Notes under the pieces: model-generated
Told to the model about the DNA's origin: nothing
Database searches by the model: none
What the model saw: the letters and a program-made list of their open reading frames with translations, nothing else
Translations under genes and position numbers: made by a program
NCBI GenBank assembly: GCA_029532415.1
Contig: JAQOTA010000054.1
Location: 4,154,001-4,218,000 of the forward strand
Source of the DNA: Marasmius tenuissimus
Lineage: Eukaryota; Basidiomycota; Agaricomycetes; Agaricales; Marasmiaceae
Direction: 5' to 3'
Length of the DNA: 64,000 bases
In this document: piece by piece, positions 22,650 to 34,263 of the stretch
How positions within the stretch are numbered: position 1 is the stretch's first letter
How the letters are laid out: each line of letters begins with the position of its first letter

Positions 22650-24531
22650 ACCGCCAGCATTATGTAACTTCTGAATCTCTTCCTCTTGACCCCATCCTCC
22701 TGAAAACTTTCGTTTTCAAAGCGGCGTTCTCGCCAAATAACCTCACGACAACTATATCAGATAACAGGAGAGCTCGTATTCAGTCCTTTTGATAATCCCT
22801 GGGATCTCCAAAAGTTCGACCAAGTGCGTCGCGTCCAGGCTGGCCTTGTCGAATTCTGATCGTATGGACTGGACGTATATAGGACAGATACGACAGTGAA
22901 CGTTACCTGACTTCCGAATTCACAGAGAAAGCTTGATCCTGTGGGCGTCGATCCGTTGATAGCGAATGCAGTTGGCTCTCTGTTTGATTGATTCGGCTCC
23001 AACTGAGGTGACCTGAAGCTTCTATTTTCAAGATGCCCTCGATTGAATAGAATCATAACACGACTCACACGAGACGAGGCATTGACGCATCAAATAGGTT
23101 TAGTGCCTTTGAACATTGACTGAGCAAGGATGGATTTGTGAGTTTGTATGTCGTTCATCGTAATTCAGTTAATGCACATCAACTAAACAATTTTCCTCTC
23201 AGCAAACGACGAAATACTTGGACTGTTGGACAAGTCGAGCTCACCTGTACCCAAAACCACAACGCTTCCAGAGGTTCCGAAAACATGACCAGTCGTGAAT
23301 TCCTCTCTTCACACCTCGCTTGGAGTCGATCAGGCTAGCACGAACCGTATTGCGCATATCGAACCGGCACCGACGATCCATGTAGTTTTTGCAAAATTTG
23401 GAACGGGCCAATGAGCTTTGCTCATTCGAATCATGAGCCCTTTTTAGCGGTTGCCTCCTACCGTTTTCATCTCAGTATCGGTCCAACAGCGAAATTCCAC
23501 CCGACCGCATCAAAGAGTTCCGAAAGTCTTTCGCAACAGGCGTAGCAACCGTCGACTCTCAGGCAAGGCGTACACCGACCGTGAAGCCATACAGTCGGCA
23601 TCCAAACTTCGCGGACAATAAAGAACTCAGTAGGATCATGGATATTTTCATTTATGGGTTTTCTGTCCGTTCGGTCACTTTGTGTGATGTAGCAAGTTGA
23701 CTTCTCCTTTTGTGGGAAGTAAAAGGACGATATCGACCTGAAAGCCTGCTACCAGAGGCTACAAAGCCATGCGTTCGAAGCCACCAGGGCTGCCGAAGAG
23801 CGCGAGAGCGTGAAGGGAGGTACAGAGACAAGAGGGCATGGTGATGGCGGAGTCGCAGAAAGTCTGAGGGCCATGTATTGATCTGCTCTCGTACCAGCAA
23901 GAGTCGGTATCTATCGCCCCGAATGACCAACTTTGAACATCGTCATCTTCATGCCTCCTGTCAGCATTCCGAATAAGGCGTAAAAGAGTTGTATCGAAGG
24001 ACTGCTGAGCGTCCTCCCGCAGCGACACATACAGCTTTCGAACGAATTGAATCGCACCATTGCACGATCAACTGAGCCTCTACTAGAGTCACAGAACCCC
24101 GTTTCTGCCGTGGATACGCGAATATTACGCGTGCTGCGCGACGACAAGCTAGCGAAGAAGGCCGACATTACTGATGGTACGCATTCATTCCAATGGTGCT
24201 CGTAAGGGGCTCTGAATCATCTTTGTATTCCAAAAAAGAAGTAGGCGAAAGTATCCGTGCATTAAATTGAGAATACGTGAGCCTTTTGCGCCACTCGTAA
24301 GTTCATCACTGGAAAATACTTACCTATTTTCTGTCTCGCTACCGCAGCAGGTGGATATCACTCCTTCGCTAGCGCCCGGAGAATGGATGGATGCTTAACC
24401 TTGGCCTGATTACAGAGTAATAGGAGACTTCCTATTGGTCCCTTGAGGGTATTTAAGCAAGACATTCTGCAAGCCAGAGATACAGAAGACAGCTTCCAAC
24501 TGCTCATCAAGCAAGCCACCGCCTCAGTACC
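22650..24531. other. Intergenic, with one half of a degenerate repeat pair
   Basis: No supported gene. The part near 22760-23100 is related to 26270-26640 (see the repeat entries). Scattered minus-strand frames at 23652-24168 have no recognisable domain. The last 100 bases hold the peroxygenase promoter with a TATTTAA box at 24450-24456. Confidence 0.45.
22760..23100. repeat. Degenerate repeat, copy 1
   Basis: This resembles 26270-26640 in the same orientation. Shared blocks include GGGCGTCGAT versus GGGTGTCGAT, GCGAATGCA versus GTGAATGCA, and an almost identical AACACGACTCA...CGAGACGA.GCATT near the right end. The minus strand can be read as short coding-like pieces (MSRV...), so both copies may be relics of a duplicated gene. 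I cannot name the family. Confidence 0.45.
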
Positions 24532-25580
24532 ATGAATCCCAACAAGCTTATCGTTTCTCTCGTCGCCCTGACCGTTGGCATCGTTCAGGCCCAGGACGGT
24601 GGCTTCGACTTCTCCGCTTATCCATGGCAGGCCCCGGGCCCCAACGACTTGCGTAGTCCTTGCCCAGGTCTTAATACGTGCGTTAACATATCCTGCCATA
24701 CACTGCGCGAGAGGGACTAATGCCTCTGTAGGTTGGCTAATCACGGACTCTTACCAAGGCACGGCCGTAACATCTCAGTCCCTATGATTGTGGAAGCTGC
24801 TTTCAGTGAGCTGGCCAACGAGCCTTCCCTGTCATCGCCTCCATCCTCTGACCCGGCTTTTCTTCATGTAATAGAAGGCTACAACATGGAATCCGACATC
24901 CCAATCGGAGCCGGCAAAATCGGACTTTTGACCTCCCGCGAAGCAGAGACTATGTCTCTCCACGACATTGCCTTGTACGTGTTTCACTGACCGAAAACTG
25001 ATAAAGTAAACCCTCACGGTCCACTTCTTATACCCAAAGGCACGGCAACATCGAGCATGACGCCTCTATCTCCCGCGAGGACATTGCCCTAGGCGACCAT
25101 ATCAGTTTCAGCGAAGAGCTCTTCTCGGTCCTCCTCAACTCCAACCCTGGCTCCGACGTCTACAATACGACTTCCGCAGGCCAAGTGATGCACGCCCGAC
25201 TTGCTGATTCGATCAGCAGGAATCCAAACGTCACGAACACGGAATTTCAGCAGGGAGCTCGAGCTGCAGAGAGCGGGTTCTATTTGAGCGTTATGGGTGA
25301 CCCGATCAAGGGTGAGGCGCCTAAGAAGTGAGTACTACTTTGATATCTTCGCACATACACTCCGGACTGACCTTTTCCTATTTTTTCTCTGTGCTGCAGG
25401 TTCGTCCAGATCTTCTTCCGCGAGGAACGCTTGCCGATCGAGGAAGGATGGAAGAGACCTACAACTCCCATCAACGGGGCCACCGTGCAAGCACTCGCCA
25501 ACAAGATTGCGGCGGCGTCTGATTGGGAGCCAACGGGAGACCAATGTCCCAGGGTCGTTCTCTCTCCGGAGTCTGAGTAG
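24532..25580 (+). CDS. Unspecific peroxygenase / heme-thiolate (chloro)peroxidase family
   Basis: Secreted heme-thiolate peroxygenase, which uses hydrogen peroxide to oxygenate aromatic or aliphatic substrates. Four exons (24532-24677, 24732-24974, 25040-25327, 25400-25580) give 285 residues. A signal peptide ends near VQAQ. The heme-ligand motif PCPGLNTLANHGLLPR is split by intron 1 within a threonine codon. The acid-base segment reads NIEHDASISRED, with the EHD form seen in short peroxygenases rather than the EGD of the long ones. A C-terminal ...EGWKRPTTPINGATVQALANKI follows. All expected motifs are present and no stop interrupts. A TATTTAA box lies 76 bases upstream. Chloroperoxidase activity is the alternative within the same family. 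It would act outside the cell. Confidence 0.93.
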
Positions 25581-26975
25581 ACGGTGTACGCCGCACGCAT
25601 ACTGGTCACGTCTGGCCGAATCATGTCTTTACAATGTTGCTAGATATTATCTGAAATTCAGTTTTGTAAGTTATCTCGATCAAAGGATTTGTCCACTGCA
25701 GGATTGGATACTTACAGAGATCTTCAATATTCAACGTCTCGTAAATTCAAGCTGCAAGTCATCAGACTTACACCCCAGTGGTAGCTTCGTGATGATTCCA
25801 CGTGAGTATGTCGGAGGATACTCGAGATCATCTGGTAGTGCTGGTAAAGGGTGACTCTCGAGCAACATAAGGAAGCCTTTGACGATTAGTTTGCCACTTT
25901 GGAAGGTTGTGAGAAGATTCAATTTCCTGGCCTGAGTCTGACTTGAAAGATCAGTACACTTTTCTCAGGACTTCCGTTGCAACTCTGAGGGTCTGGAGGC
26001 TCAAGTACTCGACACCTGGAGGCAGAAGTTAGCGGAAGGCTGAAGCGCTTCTGATACGATTTTGAGGGTGCCACCGGGCCGGAGAGGAATGAAAGCAGTT
26101 TAGTGCCGACGGAGCGCTGAAATTATGTAACCCCTCATACTCTTCCTCTTACCCTCTCTTACCCTCATCAGAATCTTCTTGAGCACTCTCCAGTACGAAG
26201 TAACACGCTCAAGCCAAATACGTTCATGAGGACTTGCTGGGGTAGCAGCAGAGCGGTGATAAAAGATTTGAACAACGACTTGTACCGAGGCGCCAAAGTT
26301 CCGGGGAAACCAGAAGTTCACCCAAGTGCAGCGCGCCCTGGTCTTGTTCAACGCTAAAACTATTGAATGGACATGGAAAGGATAGAATACGACCGTAAAG
26401 GCTCAGGGCTTTCAAATGACAGAGTTCAATCTCATGGGTGTCGATGCGTCGACTGTGAATGCATTTCGGAGAATTGTGATTGCTGAGGTCGGTTCATTGC
26501 TTGGTTGACTTAGTTCGGATGGCAAACTGAGTTTTCTTATTCAAGATACCTTCAGTTGCAACAGAACCTATACTCCTAACACGACTCATTCGAGACGAAG
26601 CATTAGCACATCGAACGAGTATCATAGCAGACCTATGTGAGCGCGCACTGTGAAGAGTGTTTCGTTGGGACAAGGACTCCGCAGTCGTGTGATGATATCC
26701 TGCCTGATTCAGAACCCTGTAAGGACTCGTTGCCTTTCGGCGTATAATGTATTAGAGTTTGATGAACCTTTCTCAACCATTATGATTAATTGGCACCGGA
26801 AGATTGCTTTGTACTAATATGCTTACTACACTGATATGTGCCTTCACCGAAACAGAATAGACACACGTCTTATTAAATTGGCTGTATATAAGGTCGTTCG
26901 GTAGCCTGCATAGATGGCTATCCGAAACATGTTGATAGGAATTCACCTTTGCGCAATCAGTCGCCCATTCAGAAG
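25581..26975. other. Intergenic between peroxygenase and thioredoxin genes
   Basis: Convergent 3' flanks (peroxygenase + and thioredoxin -). It contains the second copy of the degenerate repeat near 26270-26640. No supported coding region. Confidence 0.45.
26270..26640. repeat. Degenerate repeat, copy 2
   Basis: Partner of the repeat at 22760-23100, with the same orientation and spaced similar blocks. The conserved end reads AACACGACTCATTCGAGACG. The two copies flank the peroxygenase gene, so a local duplication may have preceded decay. Confidence 0.45.
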
Positions 26976-27601
26976 CTAGGTATATTTCTTCAAACTCTTC
27001 TATCGTGGAGCAGGTAAGCCCAAATCTAGTATGCATCGCGCATATGCAAACCTCAACGTTTGCTGGATTTCACCTCAGCCAAACCAAACCGAAGGAGCGC
27101 CTACAATACGGGAAGGATGAGTCCGGGTCCTTCGTAAAAGGGAGAGAGAAAAGAAGAACGAACCTTGATAGCCTCAACATTCGCCCCGACGACTTCACGC
27201 AATTTCTTCCCATCTTTGAATAAGATGAATGTCGGGATCTGCGTAAGTACCAGCATCAGCATCAACGCCATCAACAGGGCGATGTATGTATGTGAGTGTT
27301 ACTTACCGACCGAACACCCCCTTCCCCCTCTGCTATAGCCTCCGATATGTCTTGATGTTCATCTGCTTCGACTTTGTAGAACTCGATCCCTTGGTATTCT
27401 TCCGAGTTTGAGAGATCTTCGTAGATGGGGGCGATGGCTTTGCATGGTGGACACCATTCTGCCCAAAAGTCGATGACGATTGGGTGTCCGGAGTTTATCT
27501 GAATTGTTATTAGTACCTCAACTTTACTTGTGAAGGGTATCAATTGAAACGCGTACGATCTTTGTGAAGGCTTCTTGTGATTCGAGTGGGTGAACAGGCA
27601 T
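26976..27601 (-). CDS. Thioredoxin with atypical WCPPC active site
   Basis: Small cytosolic disulfide reductase. The short first exon ([15 protein letters not shown], start at 27601) joins [21 protein letters not shown]. The active site is WCPPC where classical thioredoxins have WCGPC. The middle part [26 protein letters not shown] is spliced to [25 protein letters not shown]; the cis-proline that faces the active site is in IPTF. A short last exon, KSLKKYT, ends at 26976; that last join is inferred. The proline replacing glycine is known to shift redox potential in engineered thioredoxins and is usual in some thioredoxin-like families, so the role may differ from a housekeeping reductase. 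It is divergent from beta-COP. Confidence 0.85.
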
Positions 27602-28547
27602 GGTAATAGTATGGGAAGGGAAGGGAAAGGAGTTTGACAGTGGAAAGTCGACGACGGGGTAGGAGTTTATAAGTAGGTTCTCGAGAGATGGAAATCGCCA
27701 TCATGATTCAATCATCAATGAAGACACGTCGAAACCGCAGGGATCCTATCGTAACTGTTCCCATTCATTGGATTGCGGTGCGGAGGAAATGATACGAACG
27801 ACTGAATTAGCCAGCTTGGACTGGCTGAGGGGTAAACCTTGTCAGAGGAGTCGTAGTGTGTCAAGGATCGAGTTCTGGGCCATCAGAGCAGTGAAAGACT
27901 GAACGTAGGCATGTCAGGAATAGTGTTGGCGCAGCGCGGTGTACTATACCTAATGTGTTCAGGTATTCAGCGGTCGGTCAATAAACAACTGGGCTACTGG
28001 TCTCGCCTTCCCGTCCCTCGATTCTCCTACGAGTACGGATAGGTGGATAATCCTGGGTCCTTGGCCTTAGTTGTGTCCCCGTAATGCGGGAGACGGTGCG
28101 ACCAGGGACGTGCAATTGCAACCCGCCCCAAAGCTGGACAGACTGATTATTGTCTGCGGCGGGAACAGTTTAGCTGTCTGGTATCTGAGGTGGGTATCAT
28201 ATTACACACCGATATCAACCTATGGCAGTTCAGATCGAGCATTATTTCCCATTACTGTCGCGACACATGCTCTGTTTCCACGCAAAGACAACTTCTGGAT
28301 TGCTAGGATGTGCATCACGTCGCCTTGGATTCTGAGAGGCACGATGAAGGCGCAGTTGCAATTGTTGCAGTTGATTTCGTTGCGCTCATGGGCTAGAACT
28401 TGAACAAGGTACAAGGTAAGTAGCAATCGTAAGCGCCCGTTGGTCCTGATGGTGGTCACCAGCCAAGCAATGCGCGTCAAAAAAACTCCCACGACCCTTT
28501 TACACGTCTCCCATCACCATCACAGGCTCTCGTCGTCGCCGCCCACG
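27602..28547. other. Divergent promoter region between thioredoxin and beta-COP
   Basis: About 0.95 kb separating two divergent genes. It should hold both promoters. No conserved element beyond AT-rich TATA-like TTATAA on the thioredoxin side was recognised. Confidence 0.4.
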
Positions 28548-31500
28548 ATGAGCTCCTCAGATCCTAACTGTTACACCGTCGTTTTTGACTCTACAGTTGA
28601 CTATCCTTCTGCTCAAGAACTACGCCAGTCTCTGGAGAAAGGCACAGATGAAGCCAAAATTGACACGTTGCGCAAGATCATTGTTTCTACGATCAATGGC
28701 AATCCTCAGGTATGTCTTCATAAGTCGAACTCTGGACGATTTTACTGAGAATATCGCTCTCCAGCCGACCCTGATTATGCCTATCATCCAATTCGTGATG
28801 CCGTCGCGGAATAAGCAGCTAAAAAAGTTGTTGCACTTCTACTGGGAGGTCTGCCCAAAATATGACGAGAATGGGAAGCTGAAGCAGGAGATGATTCTTG
28901 TCGTGTACGTGGTCGTGAATATCTCTGGATTATATGCGAAAATCTGACATTCGACTCTCGATAGTAACGCCATACGAAATGACCTGGTGAGCAGTAGCCC
29001 AATTTTACCTCGCAAAGGCCAATCTCTCAACGTCGAGAAAACAGCAACATCCAAACGAATACATACGCGGTGCAACCCTTCGATTCCTACAAAAAATTGC
29101 CAAAGACGCAGAGCTCCTCGAACCTCTCATTCCTACATGTCGATCTTGCCTTGAACACAGACACTCATACGTCCGCAAAAATGCAGTCTTTGCCGTGTAC
29201 AACATCTATCGGGAATTCGAAAATCTCATTCCGGACGCACCAGAACTTATGATGACCTTCCTTGCTGCGGAAACCGATTCGACGTGTAAGCGCAACGCTT
29301 TCGTGTTTTTGGCCAACTGTGCTTTGCCAAAGGCAGTCGAATGGATCGCTTCGGTGTCGGAGAGCATACCGTCGATGGACGAACAGCTACAGCTCAGCAT
29401 AATCGAGGTTATCAGATTGGACTGCAAGAACGATTCGACTAATCGCGTATGTCGTTGCCTTTCCTCCTTCAATATCGCGTAGCTGATCTATTTCATTCCA
29501 GGCAAGATACATCAGAACAATATTCGAGCTTTTGAACGTGCCTTCGCATGCCGTCAAGTACGAGGCCGCGACAACACTAACGATGTTGACTCAGAATCCA
29601 GCTGCTGTCAAAGGTGCGATCAAGCCATCCCTAGTAGTGTTCACGGGGTATTCACAGTCATTTCCAGCTTCTGCCTCATGCCTGATCCAGCTCGTGATCA
29701 AGGAATCTGACAACAACGTCAAGCTCATCGTCCTCGATCGCTTAGATGGCCTCCGCGCAAAACACGGACACGTTCTCGACGGCCTGATCATGGACATCCT
29801 ACAGACTCTTTCCAAGTACGCCAACCCTCCCAGTCTTTACTATCCGCCTAGGGGGCAGACCCACTGACTCTCACCCACAGCTCAGACATGGACGTCCGTC
29901 GTAAAGCCATCTCTATCGTCCTCAGCATGACCACCAGCCGCAACGTTGAAGAAGTCGTCTTATTCCTGAAGAAACAGCTCCTCAAGACCCAAGAAGCCGA
30001 GTTCGAAAAAGCCTCCGAATACCGCCAACTCCTCATTCAGTGTATCCACGTCACAGCGATCAAGTTCTCCGAAGTTGCTGCTAGCGTCGTCCACGCGTTG
30101 CTCGAGTTCCTTGGGGAACCCAGTACGGTCCCTTCAGGGTCGACGTCTGGGTCTACGTCTGCTTCGGCGTTGGATGTTGTAGCGTTTATTAGGGAGGTGG
30201 TGGAGAAGTTCCCTAAATTGAGGCCTTCGATTCTTACGAGGCTTACGCAAACGTTGGGAGAGATTCGGAGTGGGAAGGTGTTCCGGGGGGTGTTGTGGAT
30301 ATTGGGAGAGTATGTGGAGGATGTCGAGTTGATCAGGGAGGCATTGAGTGAGATTAGGAGGTGTGTTGGTGATGTGCCGATTGTTCCTCAGGAGGACGCA
30401 CAGGCGGAGGATGGAGGAGGGGAGGGGGATGCGGAGTTGACGGAGAAGGAGAAGGCTGAGAAGAAGGAGAAGACGAAGCCGAAGGTTTTGGCGGATGGGA
30501 CGTATGCTACGGAGACGGCGTTTACGGCTAGTCCGAGCCAGGCGAAGATGAGTGCTAGTCTTGGGTCGAGGACACCGTTGAGGAGTGAGTTGTCTGTGCT
30601 GGTGTTAGTGCGCTGTTGGGCTGATCTTGTTGTCTTTCCCCCCCCCCCCTTAGCGCTTATATTGGGAGGCGACTTCTTCACTGGTTCGGTATTGTCATCC
30701 GCGTTGACGAAGCTGGTCCTGCGGTACCATGGGAAGGCCGCAGGAGAGTCGAACATGATTCGTGCCGAGGTGAGTCACTCCGTGCCTCTATTTTCGACTT
30801 TTGCTGACCACCACTACACGCACTTAGGCTATGCTCATAATGACCTCTATCATCCGTGTCGGTCAAAGTCGCCTGGTCAGCGTCCCGATCGACGAAGATT
30901 CGAACGAACGTATTATGAACTGCTTGCAAACTCTCAGCGAGCTCCAGGAGGTTCAGATCGTCCATGAGATATTCTTGGATGATACGAAGAAGGCGTTTGA
31001 GAGGATGCTTACGTCGCAGGAGGTTCGTTGACTCCCAATCACCCCACCTATAATTAGTTGCTTACGACGCTCTTGGTAGAAACGGGCGGCTGAGAAGAAG
31101 GAAGCCGAGTCGGTGAAGAAGGTTGCTGTTCAGGTTGACGATTTGTTGTCATTCAGACAGTTCTCGAAGAAGGCTGAGGATGCTATCGACGTGAGTCTTT
31201 CTTGCTGCCCCGTCCCCTTCTTTGGGATGTTGGTTGATGTTGGATTACAGTACGATGAAGACGTTGGGAAAGCGACTGGTGCTGGAGAAGTTCAGGAAGA
31301 CTTCATGTCCAACCTGAGTAGGATCACTCAGCTTACTGGTGAGCGCCTTTGGTGCATTCCTGGTGTTAGTGGTCATTGTTCTCACCGTTTCCCGTGCAGG
31401 TTTCTCCGACCCCATATACGTCGAGGCATTCGTCAAGATGCACGGCTTCGATATCATGCTCGGTAGAGTTCCTTTGTCGTTCTAGGAAGACCTTTCACGA

Positions 31501-32426
31501 CTAAGATTCCTTACTTCCAGACGTCCTCCTCGTCAACCAAACACCCAACACCCTCCAAAACCTCTGTCTAGACTTTGCCACCCTCGGTGACCTCAAAATC
31601 GTCGAACGGCCCTCAGTCTATACCATTGGCCCTCACGGTTTCCAGAGTATCAAAGCCACGATCAAGGTCTCGTCGACGGAGACCGGGGTCATATTTGGTA
31701 GCATCCTGTGGGAGGGGCAGAACATGTCGGAGGCTTGTGTGATCTTAAACGACATCCATATTGATATTATGGACTATATCAAGCCGGCGTATTGCAAGGA
31801 GACTCAGGTGAGCTGTCTGTCTTGTTGCGTTTTGAAGATACGAAGGTACTGACCTGGCGCGTTCTGTTTTGTAGTTCCGCAGTATGTGGACTGAGTTTGA
31901 GTGGGAGAATAGGGTGAATGTGAATAGCTCGTTGTCGTGAGTGTCTCCTTATTTTCCTTTTTCCTTTTTATTGGTACATGCTGACTCTCCCTCCCCCCCT
32001 CTCTGTAGTGAACCGCGAGAGTACCTGCAGCACGTCATGAAGGCCACTAACATGTCGTGTCTAACGCCTGAGGGTGCTCTGTCCGGAGACTGCAACTTCT
32101 TGTCTGCGAACATGTATGCTCGTAGCTTATTCGGTCAGTATCTTTCTCTTCGGCATAGCCTCTGTTTCCTTCCCGCTGATGTTGCTTTCTTTGTTTTCGG
32201 TGCAGGCGAGGACGCTCTAGCCAACTTGAGTATAGAACGGACGGATGCGGGAACTATCACCGGACATGTTAGGATTCGTAGCAAGACGCAGGGTATCGCG
32301 CTTTCTCTGGGTGATAGGATTACGATGGGTATGTTTTTTTGGGTTTCTATTCGTTGAATGCCTCGTGTTTTTCTGACTTTCTCCGCCATTTTAGCTCAAA
32401 AGGATAGCAAACCGCTTTCTGTGTAG
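28548..32426 (+). CDS. SEC26: Coatomer subunit beta (beta-COP)
   Basis: Subunit of the COPI coat, which forms Golgi-to-ER retrieval vesicles. The start at 28548 ([16 protein letters not shown]) begins the usual N-terminus. Many exons then encode the adaptin-like helical repeat region, with [36 protein letters not shown] and [16 protein letters not shown], then a lysine/glutamate-rich linker near 30400-30480, the appendage part with [18 protein letters not shown] and the C-terminal [19 protein letters not shown]. Around fifteen introns are needed, all with acceptable splice ends. Estimated length is about 950 residues, as in yeast and animals. The last intron leaves only a short coding exon ending SKPLSV. 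This is a single-copy housekeeping gene, useful for phylogeny. Confidence 0.95.
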
Positions 32427-32852
32427 ATCATTGGGTGTGTTGTCGTTGCGAAGTAGATGTTTTTTAATGTTATCTTTTTTTTCTGTTGTGGACACGATGT
32501 TGCGTGGGGATTTTCTATGTTGTTGGAGAGAAACAAAGCGATTCTCGATATCTTGGAGTCGGAAAGTCGAGCAAGGTAATGATGGTGCGGAAGCGGAAAG
32601 GGTGGCGGTTCATGAGCTGACGGAGGTTGCTCCACGCTTGGATGTATAGGTGGAGTTTCGGTCAGTTCCTCATGAAGGTCGCCGAACGATTCTAGTCGAC
32701 GTGCAAGTCAATAGGCGGATATATGTTCACTTCGATCGTGAAGTTCAGAAGTATCGGTGTCCGAAGCCACTATGTACAGGGCGATTCTGATATAAGTCAA
32801 ACAGTGGTCAAGAAAGGGAACGTGCAAAAGAGAGCAAAAAGTATGTGCGCAT
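32427..32852. other. Convergent 3' region between beta-COP and paralogue B
   Basis: Holds the 3' untranslated regions of two convergent genes. Nothing else recognised. Confidence 0.45.
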
Positions 32853-34263
32853 CTACTCATCAAACTTGCTCAAAAATTCTACAGGAAGACAACTCTCCCG
32901 ACTGATCCTTTCCACCACATCCAATTTCCCATCCCGACAGATCAGACTCAGCCTCCCATTCGTAATGACGAGTCTCTTGATATCCTCCAAAACCCTCCTC
33001 AACTTCAAAAGCGCCGGTTTGACTCTGGCTTCGGCAGCTTTCAACTCTGGAGAGGATGCGGCCATCTTTTTCTGCACCTGTTCAAAGTTTCCCCGATCGT
33101 GAACGCCCAAGAAGAGGTGGGGAGTTTGGGCGATGGACATTTGAAGTACGATTTCGTCCCACTTGACACGGCCGGTGTTAAGTTTTTTGACTGAGGCGGT
33201 TTTGAGCTCTGCGATGGACTCTTGGGGGACGACGGTACCGGCTTTTTGGAGGAGGAGCGTGGTATCGCCGGAAGATACTCGTTGAGTCTCCGCCGTCGTG
33301 GTTTGTATGGACGTTCTCTGCAGAGCGGCCGTGATATCGTCGATTCCAGATCCGCGTTGTGCTGCCAGAGGGCTCCTACTCGGACCAGGGGCTGGGCGAT
33401 AGGCGTCAACTTCGGAACGGACCACCATGTTTAGGCCGCCAAAGTTCTGCCAGTGTCAAGTAAGTAAGGAAAGACGTTACGAGTTGAACTCCACGTACAT
33501 AATGAACCACCCGATGATGACCGGTGCTGCCTTCACATCCCTTCGCAGGCTTCGTCGACGCTTCCTCAAAGTTGTGTCCAAAAGTTCCGGAAAATATGGG
33601 ATATTCCTTCGTATGCTTCTCCCAGCGAGTGAACAAAATCGTCTTCTTCCCGGCTAGCTGGAGATCGATGCGGAAGTCCCGGTCAGCGTCACCCTGGATC
33701 CAGCGTAGGAGTTTTCGAAGTCCGTTACGGTCTGTGATTATGTCGACGGAGGACCAGTCGAAGGGTTTGGCTTCGTTTGCGTGGTGGAAGTCGACGGAAG
33801 CTATGAGTGGAAGGAGCGGGGAAGCTGGGATTCTGAAACCGTTTTGGTCGACGAAGCATTCTGAGGTGTCTTCCACAACAATATATGGGGTACTTTTATC
33901 CAACCATTCGGGGGGTGACCCTGTCCCAGAGAATCGAGTAAGATTCGTGTTTTGGCTCCTGTACTGGGAAGATTGGACGTTACCTGGAACGAGAATAGTA
34001 CGCTGAGATCCTTCTCGATTGAGCCAATTGTAAGAACCGATGTACTGAACGTTGGTAACATCCGCAGTGAGACCGGTCGCGGTTGTGGGAGGCGTCAGAG
34101 TTTAGATAGGTCGATCGAGTCGGAGGCCTTCTGTGATGTCTCGAGCAGGGACAGATGGTGGCCTGCTGGGGGTAGAGGGGGGACCTCCCCGACTGCCCCT
34201 GCCCCTGCCCCCTCCCCCTCGACCACGATATGGTCTGTTGCTACTGCCGCGATATCCGGACAT
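32853..34263 (-). pseudogene. Paralogue B of the uncharacterised family, with a premature stop
   Basis: Same three-exon structure as paralogue A: exons 34263-33984, 33920-33499 and 33446-32853, with introns at identical positions and phases. Exon 1 opens MSGYRGSSNRPYRGRGG, an arginine-glycine-rich tract of the kind that binds RNA, then ARDITEGLRLDRPI. Here an in-frame TAA occurs at 34104-34102 (codon 54), where paralogue A has alanine. After it the family sequence resumes in frame (QYIGSYNWLN...TILVPG), and exons 2 and 3 are fully open, including SSVDIITDRNGLRKLLRWI and LQMSIAQTPHLFLGVHDRG. So a single nonsense codon separates the RGG tract from the conserved domain. It may be a young pseudogene, a readthrough gene, or a sequencing error. 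A TATATAA box lies at 34351-34357. Confidence 0.8.
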
